This document shows, in pieces, positions 5,956-14,151 of a stretch of DNA of 16,912 nt. Origin of the DNA: Glaciecola sp964446865 (GTDB taxonomy: Bacteria; Pseudomonadota; Gammaproteobacteria; Enterobacterales; Alteromonadaceae). Position 1 is the stretch's first letter; each line of letters begins with the position of its first letter. The DNA is taken from the NCBI GenBank assembly GCA_964446865.1, contig CAYURD010000091.1, forward strand, positions 1 to 16,912, read 5' to 3'. The position numbers were made by a program, and so were the translations under genes. The notes under the pieces were generated by a model. It saw nothing but the letters and a program-made list of their open reading frames with translations, was not told the DNA's origin and did no database searches.

Positions 5956-7251
5956 TTAGTTAACGGATATCTTATCAACGCCATTCATATAGGGTATTAG
6001 CGCGTCTGGAATTAATACGCTGCCATCTTCTTGTTGATAGTTTTCTAAAATCGCAACTAAGGTTCGCCCTACCGCTAATCCAGAACCATTAAGAGTATGC
6101 AATAACTCCGGTTTTTTCATATCTTTCGACTTGTATCTTGCCTGCATTCTTCTGGCCTGAAAATCTCCCATGTTTGAACATGAAGATATCTCACGATAGG
6201 TGTTTTGTGCTGGTAACCATACTTCTAAATCGTAGGTTTTTGTTGCACCAAAGCCCATGTCACCTGTACACAAAATTACCTTGCGGTAAGGTAAATTAAG
6301 CTTTTGTAAAATGACTTCAGCATGTGAAGTCAATTCTTCAAGCGCGTCCATACTATCATCGGGTTTGACTAATTGAACCATCTCCACTTTGTCAAACTGA
6401 TGTTGCCGTATTAAACCACGAGTATCACGGCCATAAGAGCCAGCCTCGCTTCTAAAACAAGGCGTATGCGCGGTCATTTTAAGTGGTAACTCAAGATCAC
6501 TAAAAATACGATCACGGGCAATGTTTGTAAGCGGTACCTCTGCCGTCGGTATCAATGACATACCTTGCCCTTCTTCCGTTGCTGGTTTGGTATGAAATAA
6601 ATCTTCACCAAATTTAGGCAGTTGGCCGGTACCATATAAACTATCTGAATTTACTAAATAAGGCACATAGACTTCATGATAGCCATGCTCTTGCGTATGC
6701 GTGTCTAGCATTAATTGTGCGATGGCTCTGTGCAATCTTGCAATAGCACCATTCATGACCACGAAGCGACTACCAGAAAGTTTTGCTGCGGTTTCAAAAT
6801 CGAGCCCGTTGTTTAAGGCTGCAGCAATATCAACGTGATCCAAGGGTGTAAAACTAAAAGTGGATGGTGTTCCCCACGTGCTAATTTCAACATTTTGCGC
6901 TTCATCAGCTCCTTCGGGTACCTCATCGGCTGGCAAGTTGGGGGTTTCTTGGTAAAAGATATTTAATGAATTCAATACTTTATCAAGTTCAGCTTTCGCC
7001 TCATCCAGCTTGCTACCAAGTTCACTAACTTCTGCGATTAAGGGTGCAATGTCTTGCCCTGAAGCTTTGGCTTTACCTATCGATTTTGAAGATTGAGTGC
7101 GCTGGTTTTGGAGTTCTTGCGTGGATATTTGCAAGGTTTTTCGCTTCTCTTCAAGTGTCGTATAGGCATTTACATCGAGTGTAAATCCGCGCTTTGCTAA
7201 TTTTGCTGCGGTATCTTGTATATCGTTACGCAGCAGTCTTGGGTCTAACAT
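5956..7251 (-). CDS. serS: Seryl-tRNA synthetase
   Basis: SerS charges tRNA-Ser, and tRNA-Sec where present, with serine. The 431 residues match E. coli (430). An N-terminal antiparallel coiled coil for tRNA contact lies at about 30-100. The class II catalytic core shows 'TAEVPLTN' (236-243) for serine binding. Motif 2 (about 265-291) is 'FRSEAGSYGRDTRGLIRQHQF', and motif 3 'NGSGLAVGRTLVAILENYQ' spans about 388-406. Ribosome-binding site AAAGGA lies within the end of crcB, 8 bases from whose stop the serS ATG falls. A tRNA-Ser gene lies about 3.7 kb away, in its own transcription unit. Confidence 0.98.
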   Translation of the reverse strand: MLDPRLLRNDIQDTAAKLAKRGFTLDVNAYTTLEEKRKTLQISTQELQNQRTQSSKSIGKAKASGQDIAPLIAEVSELGSKLDEAKAELDKVLNSLNIFYQETPNLPADEVPEGADEAQNVEISTWGTPSTFSFTPLDHVDIAAALNNGLDFETAAKLSGSRFVVMNGAIARLHRAIAQLMLDTHTQEHGYHEVYVPYLVNSDSLYGTGQLPKFGEDLFHTKPATEEGQGMSLIPTAEVPLTNIARDRIFSDLELPLKMTAHTPCFRSEAGSYGRDTRGLIRQHQFDKVEMVQLVKPDDSMDALEELTSHAEVILQKLNLPYRKVILCTGDMGFGATKTYDLEVWLPAQNTYREISSCSNMGDFQARRMQARYKSKDMKKPELLHTLNGSGLAVGRTLVAILENYQQEDGSVLIPDALIPYMNGVDKISVN

Positions 7252-7259
7252 TGATCAGT

Positions 7260-7640
7260 TCATCCTTTCGTTAATAAATACGCTAGCCACACGCCAATTA
7301 AGCACAGGCTAACATTTAGAAAAATATTTAATACCGCTTTCCAATAGTCGCTTTGCTGAAACAACACAATAGTTTCAAACGAAAAGGTAGAAAAAGTGGT
7401 TAACGCACCTAACAAGCCAACTCCTAAAAATAATTTTAGGTTAGTTGATAAGGTTTCTTGTTGTTCAAGCCAAAAATAAAGCAGGCCCAAGGCAAAAGAA
7501 CCCAGCACATTGACCGCAAGAGTACCAAAGGGAAAGCCTTTACCCAATAGCTTTATGCTTTCTTGGCTTAAAAAATATCGTAAGCAAGCACCGATAGCGC
7601 CACCACAGGCAATATAAAAATAGGTGCTGACTAGATTCAT
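7260..7640 (-). CDS. crcB: Fluoride exporter CrcB (Fluc family)
   Basis: CrcB is a small dual-topology membrane channel that lets fluoride leave the cell. The 126 residues (127 in E. coli) hold four hydrophobic helices and the family motifs 'GGAIGACLRYFLS' (13-25), 'FPFGTLAVNVLGSFALG' (36-52) and 'TTFSTFSFET' (81-90), including the pore-lining asparagine, phenylalanines and TTFST sodium-site region. Its ATG directly abuts the rarA TAA and its stop is 8 bases from serS. No fluoride riboswitch could lie directly upstream, because that sequence is rarA coding DNA. Expression is therefore tied to the rarA-serS message. Confidence 0.96.
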   Translation of the reverse strand: MNLVSTYFYIACGGAIGACLRYFLSQESIKLLGKGFPFGTLAVNVLGSFALGLLYFWLEQQETLSTNLKLFLGVGLLGALTTFSTFSFETIVLFQQSDYWKAVLNIFLNVSLCLIGVWLAYLLTKG

Positions 7641-8957
7641 TTAGTTATTCTCTTGGTTAGCGTCTCTCAAAGACTGCAAAAAGGCTATTTTTTGTGCCAG
7701 CTTTTTTTCAAGACCGCGATCGCTTGGCTGGTAAAGGTTAGGCACATAAATATTACTTTGTGTCAGTGCTTCAGGCAAATATTCTTGTTGTGGTGTAAAC
7801 GCATGTGGGTAATTATGCGCATATTGATACCCTTCACCATGTCCGAGCGTTTTTGTAATCTGGCTAGTAGAATTACGCAAATGCAAAGGAACACCTTGAG
7901 AAGACGTCTGAGTAGCGAGTCTTTTTGCTTTTTTAAAGGCTTCGTATACCGCATTACTTTTAGGTGCAAGCGCGCAGTATATAACCGCTTGAGCAACAGC
8001 TCTTTCCCCTTCACTGAGCCCTACTCGATGATAAATATCCCAAGCATTAAGACAAATTTGAAGCGCATTAGGATCAGCATTTCCAATATCTTCGCTGGCA
8101 ATCGCCAATAAACGCCGACAAATCGGCACAATGTCTGTTGATGCGATTAATAACCTTGCATACCAATACAGACTGCCATCGACCGATGAGCCTCTTATCG
8201 ATTTATGAAAAGCGGAAAGAATGTCATAGTAATCATCCCCTTGCTTATCAAAGCTTCCCACTTGAGAACCACTGGCTTGTAAAATGACGTCCTTAGTTAT
8301 TTCAACGTCTTTGTTATTGTGTTGTGGTAATAAACTAAGGACCACTTCAAAGTTACTCAATAAACGCCTAGCATCCCCATGGCTTAAACTAACAAGCAAG
8401 TCTGCCTCTTTTGAACCAACTGAAACCTGCTTATCTTGCTGTGTGTTTGTAAAGTGAAGCGCTTTGGATAAAAGAATATGTAAATCGGCAGGCTCAAGAC
8501 TCTCTAATGTAAATACCCGCAAACGGGACAATAAAGCAGAATTTACCGAAAATGCAGGATTTTCGGTGGTAGCGCCTATTAAGATTATACGCCCATTTTC
8601 AACATAAGGTAAAAACGCATCTTGTTGTGTTTTATTAAAGCGATGTATCTCGTCAACAAAGACTATCTGTTGTGATGAAAACATGTCTGAAGGTTTATTG
8701 ACCAAAGACTTAATGTCTTTGATGCCACTGTTAATCGCTGAAAGCGCTATTACCGGAAGCTGCCAGTATTGCTCAAACAAATTAACAAGAGATGTTTTAC
8801 CACAGCCTGGCGGGCCCCATAAAATCATTGAACAAAGTTGTTTTCGCTCACATAATTGCCGAATAGGGCCATTTTCACCAAGCAAATGTTGCTGACCACA
8901 ATATTCATCAAGTGTAGAAGGTCTTAGCAAATGAGCTAAAGGTGCTGAGAAAGTCAT
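7641..8957 (-). CDS. rarA: Replication-associated recombination protein A (AAA+ ATPase)
   Basis: RarA (MgsA; related to eukaryotic WRNIP1) acts at stalled replication forks. The 438 residues (447 in E. coli) show Walker A 'GPPGCGKT' (48-55), Walker B 'VFVDEIH' (99-105), sensor 1 'GATTEN' (128-133), the arginine finger region 'LLSRLR' (R145) and 'GDARRLLSNFEV' for sensor 2. The C-terminal tetramerisation domain contains 'SAFHKSIRGSSVDGSLYWYARLL', 'ASEDIGNADP', 'GEGYQYAHNYPHAF' and 'SDRGLEKK'. The region before 'FDKQGDDYYD' and the 'ASTDIVPICRR' stretch, usually GxDP-type, are more diverged than the rest, but no catalytic residue is missing. The ribosome-binding site is poor. It sits 39 bases after lolA. 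Confidence 0.97.
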   Translation of the reverse strand: MTFSAPLAHLLRPSTLDEYCGQQHLLGENGPIRQLCERKQLCSMILWGPPGCGKTSLVNLFEQYWQLPVIALSAINSGIKDIKSLVNKPSDMFSSQQIVFVDEIHRFNKTQQDAFLPYVENGRIILIGATTENPAFSVNSALLSRLRVFTLESLEPADLHILLSKALHFTNTQQDKQVSVGSKEADLLVSLSHGDARRLLSNFEVVLSLLPQHNNKDVEITKDVILQASGSQVGSFDKQGDDYYDILSAFHKSIRGSSVDGSLYWYARLLIASTDIVPICRRLLAIASEDIGNADPNALQICLNAWDIYHRVGLSEGERAVAQAVIYCALAPKSNAVYEAFKKAKRLATQTSSQGVPLHLRNSTSQITKTLGHGEGYQYAHNYPHAFTPQQEYLPEALTQSNIYVPNLYQPSDRGLEKKLAQKIAFLQSLRDANQENN

Positions 8958-8996
8958 ATCATGAGGCCAACTGAGTAATGTGAATCTTAGAAAGCG

Positions 8997-9776
8997 TTAC
9001 TGTGTTTTAGCGCGTTGATCGTCAACACTCCAAGTGCTAGGTGCATTAAAACTGAACTTGCTTGAATCAGTTGCGCCGTTATATTGTGTGTCAGTAAATG
9101 TCACAATATTAACTTGTTGTTGACGGTCTGTGGATTCGAGTGAGTTTAGTTTTTTATCTTTATCAAAGGTCAATACTAAGCTGACAATTGATGAGTTAGG
9201 ATCGTCAGATATTATGGTATAAATGTCTCTTTCACGCGTTTGTGCTTCTACCTTGAGCTTTGACACATTTACCTGTGACCACTGGGATTCATCGTCACTT
9301 ATTAACAGCATAAGTGGATTGCTTTTGGTCAGATCTGACTGGTCTAGCAAAGTCACCTGTTCTACCCACGGGTCTATATTGTAAACAGTCTTACCATCTG
9401 CAAGCAGCATAGATTCTTCTGGTTTATCAACTGACCAACGCAGTTGCATAGGCTTTTGTAACAAAATTGAACCTGAAGAGTTTTGTAACTCTTGTCCTTG
9501 CATATCCTTAATTATTTGCGTGAAATCTGCGCGCAAGCTTGAAAACTCGCCGAGCAAAGACCGAAGTGATTTTTTGTCAACTGTGCTCTCATTTGATTGA
9601 ACTAAAGACGCTTCCTGTTTGTTAGTCAGGTTCTTTTCGCTTTTAGCAGTAGTGCTCATACCAGTGCCCACAATAGCGCTCTCTATTGCTAACACAGTTT
9701 GAGCAAGTGTTGGTTTTGTGTACATGGTAAGTAACGCAAAGCCAACGCTTAGGGCACTATACTGTAATTTATTCAT
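8997..9776 (-). CDS. lolA: Outer-membrane lipoprotein carrier protein, with unusual N-terminal extension
   Basis: LolA is the periplasmic chaperone that takes lipoproteins from LolCDE and passes them to LolB. A signal peptide covers about 1-25 with likely cleavage after 'PTLA'. The LolA fold starts near residue 69 ('KKSLRSLLGEFSSLRADFTQ') and contains 'QKPMQLRWSVDKPEESMLLADGK', 'DPWVEQVTLL', 'PLMLLISDDESQW' and the C-terminal 'FSFNAPSTWSVDDQR'. At 259 residues it is about 55 longer than E. coli LolA (203). The excess is mainly a Ser/Thr/Lys/Asn-rich stretch at about 27-68 between signal peptide and domain. Ribosome-binding site AAGGA lies in the end of ftsK, and the ATG is one base after the ftsK stop. 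Confidence 0.94.
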   Translation of the reverse strand: MNKLQYSALSVGFALLTMYTKPTLAQTVLAIESAIVGTGMSTTAKSEKNLTNKQEASLVQSNESTVDKKSLRSLLGEFSSLRADFTQIIKDMQGQELQNSSGSILLQKPMQLRWSVDKPEESMLLADGKTVYNIDPWVEQVTLLDQSDLTKSNPLMLLISDDESQWSQVNVSKLKVEAQTRERDIYTIISDDPNSSIVSLVLTFDKDKKLNSLESTDRQQQVNIVTFTDTQYNGATDSSKFSFNAPSTWSVDDQRAKTQ

Positions 9777-9777
9777 C

Positions 9778-12222
9778 TTAGTCCTTTCTAGGTGGCGGTG
9801 CTAACACTTCGCGATTTCCATTGTGCCCCGCTGTACTTACGACGCCATTTTGCTCAAATTGTTCAACTATTCTGGCCGCTCTATTATAGCCAATCCTGAA
9901 TTTACGTTGGATACTCGAAATGGATACTTTTCGTGTTTCAGTGACAAACTCAAGCGCTTGGTCATAAACAGCATCATATTCTTCGCCAGACGCTTGTTCA
10001 GCTTGCTCACCGGGAAGCAAAGCGTCACTACCAGTATCACCGCTTAAGATTTCCTCAATATAATCAGGTTCGCCACGAGCTTTCCAGTCGGCAACGACGG
10101 CATGCACTTCATGATCATCAACAAATGCGCCATGAACGCGGGTCGTGATGCTTGTGCCGGGTGGATTATATAGCATGTCACCCATGCCAAGCAGTGATTC
10201 AGCGCCTTGTTGATCCAAGATTGTTCTTGAATCGATTTTACTAGACACTTGAAACGCGATCCTAGTGGGAATATTGGCTTTAATTAAACCTGTAATTACA
10301 TCTACCGAAGGTCTTTGCGTGGCCAAAATAAGGTGTATGCCCGCCGCCCTCGCTTTTTGTGCAATACGCGCAATGAGTTCTTCAACTTTTTTACCGACAA
10401 TCATCATCATGTCAGCAAACTCATCGACAATGACAACGATTGCGGGTAATTTCTCTAACTCTGGCGCGGTAGTTTCCATACTCTCTTCAAACTTCCAAAG
10501 TGGATCTAGTAGTGGTTCACCGTCTTCTTGTGCTTTTTTAACCTTGCGGTTATAGCCTTTTAGGTTTCTGACGCCTAATGCCGACATTAAGCGGTAGCGT
10601 CTCTCCATTTCGCCAACGCACCAACGCAAAGCATTAGATGCTTCTTTCATGTCAGTCACAACTTCAGCCAATAAATGCGGTATGCCTTCGTATACCGACA
10701 ACTCAAGCATTTTGGGGTCAATCATGATCATTCGCACGTCTTCAGGTGATGACTTGTATAACAAGCTTAAAATCATGACATTTACGCCTACGGACTTACC
10801 CGAACCGGTTGTACCCGCAACAAGCAAGTGAGGCATGCTGGCTAAATCAACAACAACAGGCTCTCCGCTTATGTCAGCACCGAGCACCATTGTGAGTGGC
10901 GACGGATTGTTTTGAAAATCATCACAACCAATGACTTCACTTAAACGCACCATTTCACGATGTTCGTTAGGAAGTTCAAGACCAATAACTGACTTACCTG
11001 GGATAACTTCTACAACACGAACCGAAATGGCCGACATTGCTCTTGCTAAATCTTTTGCTAGGGTCGTAATTTTGCTGACCTTTACGCCAGGGGCTAGTTC
11101 CAATTCAAACCGAGTAATCACTGGTCCCGGTAGCACATCCACGACCTTTGCTTGAATACTAAAATCAGCTAATTTTGCTTCAAGTAAACGCGCCACCGCT
11201 TGCAAATCTTCTTCACTAATCGGGTTAGTACGTTTGTCAGCTCGTTGTAACAAGTCAAATGAAGGCAATGGTGCCATTTTTGTACTTAACGCATCTTTGC
11301 TATCTGCCCCGGCCTGCTCTTGCTTGGCATCAGTATCTTGAGTAGTGCTTGATACTTTTTCGGGCTTTTTAGCGGCCGTTGCTCTCTTGGCGGGTGATTC
11401 GATATTAGGCTCATTGCTCAAGTTAGACACAATAGGCTTATCTGAAACTTTGCTTTGGGGCTCGTAAAATACTTCTTCAGGAATACCGAAGCTAGGCTCT
11501 TGCTTTTCAGCTATGTCGTTCGTGGGCTCAGCTCGTAAACTTGTGATTTCTATCTTATCGCTATCTTGGTCTGCTTCTTCGTCGTAATCATTATCTGTCT
11601 TGCTTTTTGAAGGCTTAGGAAGAGACAATGTTGATAGTTTTTGGGGTAATTCAAATACTTTTTTGCCGCCCCATAACACGCTCTCACCAACGGCATCAAT
11701 AAACTGAAACCACGATATGCCAGTCGCTAGCGTGCAACCCGTTAGAAAGAAACAGAGCAATAATAAAACAGTACCAACAAAATTGAAATGAGGTAACAAA
11801 GCGCCGCCAATGATATCACCCATAGCACCGCCAGCCGACACGCTATGAAAGTCATCAAAGTTGATGCTTGCAATACCTGTGAAGCCAAACACCAAAAATA
11901 CTACGCCCACTAAACGAAGTGCAATGGTTAAGTAATCAAGCTCGGTTAAGCTTTTGATGTGAAGAAAAATAAACCACCCTATAAATGCCAATGCAAACGG
12001 AACGAGATACGCGGTAATACCAAAGGTAAATAACAAAATGTCGGCAAAGTATGCACCCACAGAGCCCATGATATTTTGAGTATCGGCTTGCAGCCCTGCT
12101 TGGCTCCAACCCGGATCGCTCGGATGAAAATAAACCAAAGACAGCAGTAAGAAAAAAGAAAACGCACAAGAAGCAATCATGCCTACTTCCATTAAACGTT
12201 GTACACCCGATAATCTGGCCAT
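9778..12222 (-). CDS. ftsK: DNA translocase FtsK
   Basis: FtsK anchors at the division septum and pumps chromosomal DNA so that XerCD can resolve dimers at dif. Of its 814 residues, about 12-175 hold four membrane helices. A low-complexity acidic/Ser/Lys linker covers about 190-320. The alpha/beta motor follows with Walker A 'GTTGSGKS' (470-477) and Walker B 'IVVIVDEFAD' (595-604). A gamma winged helix at about 746-814 ('SISSIQRKFRIGYNRAARIVEQFE') reads KOPS sequences and contacts XerD. The linker is far shorter than the roughly 600-residue one of E. coli FtsK (1329 aa), but this length is common in other bacteria. The 117-base gap after lrp should hold its promoter; I saw no convincing -35/-10 and no LexA box there. 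Confidence 0.97.
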   Translation of the reverse strand: MARLSGVQRLMEVGMIASCAFSFFLLLSLVYFHPSDPGWSQAGLQADTQNIMGSVGAYFADILLFTFGITAYLVPFALAFIGWFIFLHIKSLTELDYLTIALRLVGVVFLVFGFTGIASINFDDFHSVSAGGAMGDIIGGALLPHFNFVGTVLLLLCFFLTGCTLATGISWFQFIDAVGESVLWGGKKVFELPQKLSTLSLPKPSKSKTDNDYDEEADQDSDKIEITSLRAEPTNDIAEKQEPSFGIPEEVFYEPQSKVSDKPIVSNLSNEPNIESPAKRATAAKKPEKVSSTTQDTDAKQEQAGADSKDALSTKMAPLPSFDLLQRADKRTNPISEEDLQAVARLLEAKLADFSIQAKVVDVLPGPVITRFELELAPGVKVSKITTLAKDLARAMSAISVRVVEVIPGKSVIGLELPNEHREMVRLSEVIGCDDFQNNPSPLTMVLGADISGEPVVVDLASMPHLLVAGTTGSGKSVGVNVMILSLLYKSSPEDVRMIMIDPKMLELSVYEGIPHLLAEVVTDMKEASNALRWCVGEMERRYRLMSALGVRNLKGYNRKVKKAQEDGEPLLDPLWKFEESMETTAPELEKLPAIVVIVDEFADMMMIVGKKVEELIARIAQKARAAGIHLILATQRPSVDVITGLIKANIPTRIAFQVSSKIDSRTILDQQGAESLLGMGDMLYNPPGTSITTRVHGAFVDDHEVHAVVADWKARGEPDYIEEILSGDTGSDALLPGEQAEQASGEEYDAVYDQALEFVTETRKVSISSIQRKFRIGYNRAARIVEQFEQNGVVSTAGHNGNREVLAPPPRKD

Positions 12223-12339
12223 ATTTGTAAGTAATATCTCGTATTTATTATCAAAAAAGCAGTTTAAAAATAGCAGCTTAAAACAGCCCTACTCAATCTA
12301 TAAAGAGTAGCATATTCAAAGCCTTCAGACAGCTCAAAA

Positions 12340-12825
12340 TCATTTTAAATTTATTTTTATATTAGCAGTATGCTTTACTTCTTCCATGACTACATAGGTT
12401 CTTGATTCGCTTACACCGGGTAAACGCAACAATGTGTCGCCAAGAAGCTTTCGATAATTAGCCATGTCGGCAACACGTGTTTTTAATAGGAAATCAAAGT
12501 TGCCTGACACTAGATGGCATTCTTGTATATCCTCTTGCTCTTGCACCGCGGCAGAAAATTCTTCAAATATGTCAACTGAAGTCTTTGTCAGTGTAATCTC
12601 CACAAAAACGAGCATGGCCGCGCCTAGTTTATTGGGATTTAGCCGCGCGGTATAACCAGTTATATAACCTTGTTGCTCTAATCGCTTTACCCTTTCTAAA
12701 CATGGGCTAGGACTTAAGCCGACTAGTTTAGACAGTTCAACATTAGAGACCTTGCCGTTATTTTGCAGTTCAGACAGTATTCGTCTATCAATTCTATCGA
12801 TATGTTTTGGAGTATTTACTAACAA
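12340..12825 (-). CDS. lrp: Leucine-responsive regulatory protein
   Basis: Lrp is a global DNA-binding regulator whose octamers and hexadecamers respond to leucine or alanine. The 161 residues align along nearly their whole length with E. coli Lrp (164 aa). They include 'DRIDRRILSELQ', the helix-turn-helix 'SNVELSKLVGLSPSPCLERVKRLE' (about 27-50), and the effector domain with 'VFVEITL', 'QECHLVSGNFDFLLKTRV' and 'LLRLPGVSESRTYVVMEEVK'. The start is TTG at 12825; no ATG or GTG in frame would preserve the N-terminal helix. The Shine-Dalgarno is weak (AAGCAG). It lies upstream of ftsK as in E. coli but is divergent from ald, a known Lrp target type, so autoregulation and control of ald are likely. 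Confidence 0.96.
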   Translation of the reverse strand: MLVNTPKHIDRIDRRILSELQNNGKVSNVELSKLVGLSPSPCLERVKRLEQQGYITGYTARLNPNKLGAAMLVFVEITLTKTSVDIFEEFSAAVQEQEDIQECHLVSGNFDFLLKTRVADMANYRKLLGDTLLRLPGVSESRTYVVMEEVKHTANIKINLK

Positions 12826-12837
12826 ATTTATATTCTG
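12823..12837 (-). promoter_or_regulatory. Candidate Lrp box over the lrp start codon
   Basis: Read on the minus strand, CAGAATATAAATTTG fits the E. coli Lrp consensus YAGHAWATTWTDCTR at 12 of 15 positions. It overlaps the TTG start of lrp. Such AT-rich consensus matches occur by chance, so confidence is limited. Confidence 0.35.
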
Positions 12838-12853
12838 CTTAAACTTAATTTAA

Positions 12854-12868
12854 CAGCATTATATACTT
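12854..12868 (+). promoter_or_regulatory. Candidate Lrp box over the lrp -10 element
   Basis: CAGCATTATATACTT on the plus strand fits YAGHAWATTWTDCTR at 12 of 15 positions and covers the lrp -10. It lies 31 bases from the other candidate box (start to start), i.e. three helical turns, so both would face the same side of the DNA, as wrapped Lrp prefers. Confidence 0.35.
12858..12863 (-). promoter_or_regulatory. -10 element of the lrp promoter
   Basis: A perfect TATAAT on the minus strand lies 32 bases before the lrp TTG, which would give a leader of about 25 bases. The -35 is weak: TTCGAA with an 18-base spacer is the best candidate. Confidence 0.5.
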
Positions 12869-12888
12869 TTAATCGCAAAACTTCGAAA

Positions 12889-12916
12889 TTTATATTGTTA
12901 ACAACTATATTACAAT
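12889..12916 (+). promoter_or_regulatory. Candidate ald promoter
   Basis: TTTATA (12889-12894), a 16-base spacer and TACAAT (12911-12916) give a good -10 with a weak -35, as expected for an activator-dependent promoter. A perfect 10-base palindrome TTGTTAACAA (12895-12904) lies in the spacer and could be a regulator half-site pair. The predicted leader is about 33 bases. Confidence 0.4.
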
Positions 12917-12955
12917 CATCGCGTTTAATAATTCAAATAATAGAGAGTAATTGAC

Positions 12956-14086
12956 ATGATTGTAGGTGTACCAAAAGAAATTAAAAATCACGAGTACCGA
13001 GTGGGGCTAACACCAGCGGCAGTAAAAGAATTTGTTGCAAATGGTCATCAAGTGCTTGTGCAAATGCAAGCCGGCGCATCAATAGGCTTTAGCGATGAGT
13101 TGTATGAATCTGCTGGTGCAAGCATTATCAACACACCAGAAGAAATTTTTGCTCAAGCTGACATGATTGTAAAAGTGAAGGAGCCACAGCCTAACGAATG
13201 TAAAATGTTGCGCGAGGGTCAAATTCTTTATACATACTTACATCTTGCGCCTGATCCTGTTCAAACCGAGTTGTTGGTCGCATCAAAAGCAACATGTGTT
13301 GCTTATGAAACTGTAACAGACAGGTTTGGTGCCCTTCCACTATTAGCGCCTATGAGTGAAGTAGCCGGAAGAATGTCAATACAAGCAGGCGCTCATTATT
13401 TAGAAAAAGCGCATGGTGGTTCAGGTACTTTACTTGGTGGCGTGCCGGGTGTAGCCGCAGGAAAAGTGCTCATTATTGGTGGTGGTGTTGTTGGCTTAAA
13501 CGCCGCTAAAATGGCCGTTGGTATGGGCGCAGACGTTACCTTACTTGACCGTTCGCTTCCTCGTTTACGCGAGTTGGATGATATATTTAACTCACAAATT
13601 AAAACCGTTTATTCAACAGAAGATGCCATTGAGCATTATTCTTCAAGAGCTGATTTAGTGGTTGGCGCAGTATTAATACCAGGCGCAGCAGCACCTAAGT
13701 TATTAAATAGAGAACATATTAAAAACATGAAGCCTGGCTCTGTCTTAGTTGATGTCGCCATAGATCAAGGCGGCTGCTTTGAAACGTCAAAAGCAACAAC
13801 GCATCAAGATCCGATATACGTGATTGATGATGTGGTCCATTATTGTGTCGCCAACATGCCTGGCGGCGTAGCGCGCACCTCAACCATGGCGCTCAATAAT
13901 GCAACCTTACCATTTGGTCTTGCACTAGCTAACAAAGGAGCGGCGCAAGCAATGCTTGATGATCCGCATCTATTAAATGGCTTGAATGTGCATAAAGGTT
14001 TAGTGACATACAAAGCGGTTGTAGACGCTCTTGGGGCCACACTTAATCTTACTTATTGCGATGCGAAAGAAGCACTAAGTCGATAA
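12956..14086 (+). CDS. ald: Alanine dehydrogenase
   Basis: Ald oxidises L-alanine to pyruvate and ammonia with NAD+, or runs in reverse, and mainly supports growth on alanine. The 376 residues carry every known active-site residue: R15, K75 and H96 for pyruvate/alanine binding and D270 near the nicotinamide. The Rossmann motif GGGVVG lies at 175-180, followed by D198 for the ribose. Family blocks include 'VPKEIKNHEYRVGLTP', 'YLHLAPD', 'APMSEVAGRMS' and 'VANMPGGVARTST'. The ribosome-binding site is GAGAG, 8 bases before ATG. It is divergent from lrp across 130 bases and converges on pyrF. A strong terminator follows directly, so it forms a single-gene transcription unit. Confidence 0.98.
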   Translation: MIVGVPKEIKNHEYRVGLTPAAVKEFVANGHQVLVQMQAGASIGFSDELYESAGASIINTPEEIFAQADMIVKVKEPQPNECKMLREGQILYTYLHLAPDPVQTELLVASKATCVAYETVTDRFGALPLLAPMSEVAGRMSIQAGAHYLEKAHGGSGTLLGGVPGVAAGKVLIIGGGVVGLNAAKMAVGMGADVTLLDRSLPRLRELDDIFNSQIKTVYSTEDAIEHYSSRADLVVGAVLIPGAAAPKLLNREHIKNMKPGSVLVDVAIDQGGCFETSKATTHQDPIYVIDDVVHYCVANMPGGVARTSTMALNNATLPFGLALANKGAAQAMLDDPHLLNGLNVHKGLVTYKAVVDALGATLNLTYCDAKEALSR

Positions 14087-14122
14087 AACTAAAGTGTCCG
14101 TAAAAAGAAGTCATATTGGTAG

Positions 14123-14151
14123 CGGGAATGGTAAATGTCATTCCCGTTTTT
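14123..14151 (+). terminator. Rho-independent terminator of ald
   Basis: An 8-bp stem CGGGAATG / CATTCCCG with an 8-base loop is followed by five T, starting 36 bases after the ald stop. The T run touches the last base of the pyrF stop codon on the other strand. Read on the minus strand there is no following T run, so it would not be an intrinsic terminator for pyrF. Confidence 0.85.

Noticed and set aside
7653..8111. 152-residue plus-strand frame opposite rarA
   Set aside because: It lies wholly inside the well-supported rarA gene, has no recognisable family and no ribosome-binding site.
12301..12330. CTACTC/GAGTAG inverted repeat between lrp and ftsK as a terminator
   Set aside because: The stem is only 6 bp with a 10-base loop and lacks a following T run.
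12223..12339. LexA (SOS) box in front of ftsK
   Set aside because: A CTGT-N8-ACAG pattern was looked for because E. coli ftsK is SOS-linked; none is present in the gap.
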